Positions 6,446 through 6,847 of a stretch of 6,847 bases of DNA are shown here, piece after piece. Every line of letters begins with the position of its first letter. Position 1 is the first letter of the stretch. Both the position numbers and the translations under genes were made by a program. The notes beneath the pieces were generated by a model. The model worked only from the letters and a program-made list of their open reading frames with translations. It did no database searches and was not told where the DNA came from. This DNA is from Gammaproteobacteria bacterium (lineage in GTDB: Bacteria; Pseudomonadota; Gammaproteobacteria; PS1; Pseudothioglobaceae): contig JAJRPY010000098.1 in NCBI GenBank assembly GCA_024280535.1, positions 1-6,847 of the forward strand, written 5' to 3'.

Positions 6446-6847
6446 TTAATTTACCCTCACACAGTGCGCTACTGTAGTACCCAATACAATGGTGGTTGGA
6501 GCTAATTTTCTAACATACTGCCAACAAATAGCACCGTGACGATGATGCGCTCAAACGCTGTACATAGAAGTAAACACAATCACTTATGTCAATCGCTACA
6601 TTAACATCACCTCTTGCACCTAAAATACCAACAGATACAACAAGGCTGGCATAATAACCAAACCAGCTACACCCAATAATCCAGTCCGCACTACTTCAAA
6701 GCACACCATCCAACTGGTATTAATGGCTTAACAATCTGTTTGGTATGATTTTTATTGGATTGTAGTTTATTCTCTTCAAATAACTATCTTCTGCTGGTCA
6801 ATCTATCAAGACAATACATTAGTTCTTTAAACAGCGGACACTGAGTC
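6446..6847 (-). pseudogene. Decayed hydrophobic coding region, unidentified, runs off the window
   Basis: No intact gene covers the last ~440 nt. The - strand reads like a protein gene with its frame broken several times. From the right edge one frame runs down to a TAG at 6693-6691, with one internal TAG at 6786-6784; it includes LFEENKLQSNKNHTKQIVKP. A second frame is open from 6695 to 6513 for 61 codons with no start codon, reading DWIIGCSWFGYYASLVVSVG and then ILGARGDVNVAID. The first frame resumes at 6579-6505 with AFERIIVTVLFVGSMLEN. A third frame ends the run at 6505-6446 with LAPTTIVLGTTVAH. The pieces follow one another in order, use GGT/GTT/GAT/GCA-type codons and include likely membrane segments. 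I do not recognise the family. The alternative is non-coding AT-rich DNA that happens to translate into hydrophobic residues. Confidence 0.4.

Noticed and set aside
6431..6505. 24-codon + strand ORF after ubiX (MPKIALIYPHTV...)
   Set aside because: No ribosome site, no recognisable family, and it opposes the more coding-like - strand reading.

Overview
The window looks like chromosomal DNA from an AT-rich gammaproteobacterium. The Cca and Mpl sequences resemble their Escherichia coli counterparts closely from end to end. The nuclease gene belongs to an AddB/RecB-like 'probable DNA repair protein' group that I associate with beta- and gammaproteobacteria. AT-richness, compact gene spacing and this gene set would fit a marine sulfur oxidiser or symbiont of the SUP05/Thioglobus type. 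That placement is an impression and not something the sequence proves.

Layout, left to right: (1) a GTPase for ribosome assembly (engB/yihA, +) is followed after 2 nt by (2) a large AddB-like protein with a C-terminal PD-(D/E)XK nuclease and a four-cysteine Fe-S signature (+). (3) cca, the tRNA CCA-adding enzyme, lies on the - strand and overlaps the nuclease gene tail-to-tail by 21 nt. (4) A 323-nt divergent intergenic region follows. It holds a 161-bp, almost fully palindromic miniature transposable element with 18-bp terminal inverted repeats and a 5-bp target duplication, next to the cca start codon. (5) mpl (+, peptidoglycan recycling) and (6) ubiX (+, prenyl-FMN synthesis) share an ATGA stop/start overlap. 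(7) The last ~400 nt has no intact gene. The - strand there reads as a broken, hydrophobic, probably decayed coding region that runs off the right edge.

The intact genes are housekeeping: ribosome biogenesis, DNA end processing, tRNA 3'-end maturation, cell-wall recycling and ubiquinone cofactor supply. They do not form one pathway. engB with the nuclease gene, and mpl with ubiX, are probably co-transcribed pairs; cca is transcribed on its own.

The most interesting item is the miniature element. It sits in the short leader of cca, so a cca transcript starting upstream would carry a very long hairpin, and its end supplies an extra in-frame ATG. Most of its arm mismatches would become G-U pairs if the + strand were the RNA, and almost none on the - strand. 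I saw no defence system, CRISPR array, rRNA or tRNA.
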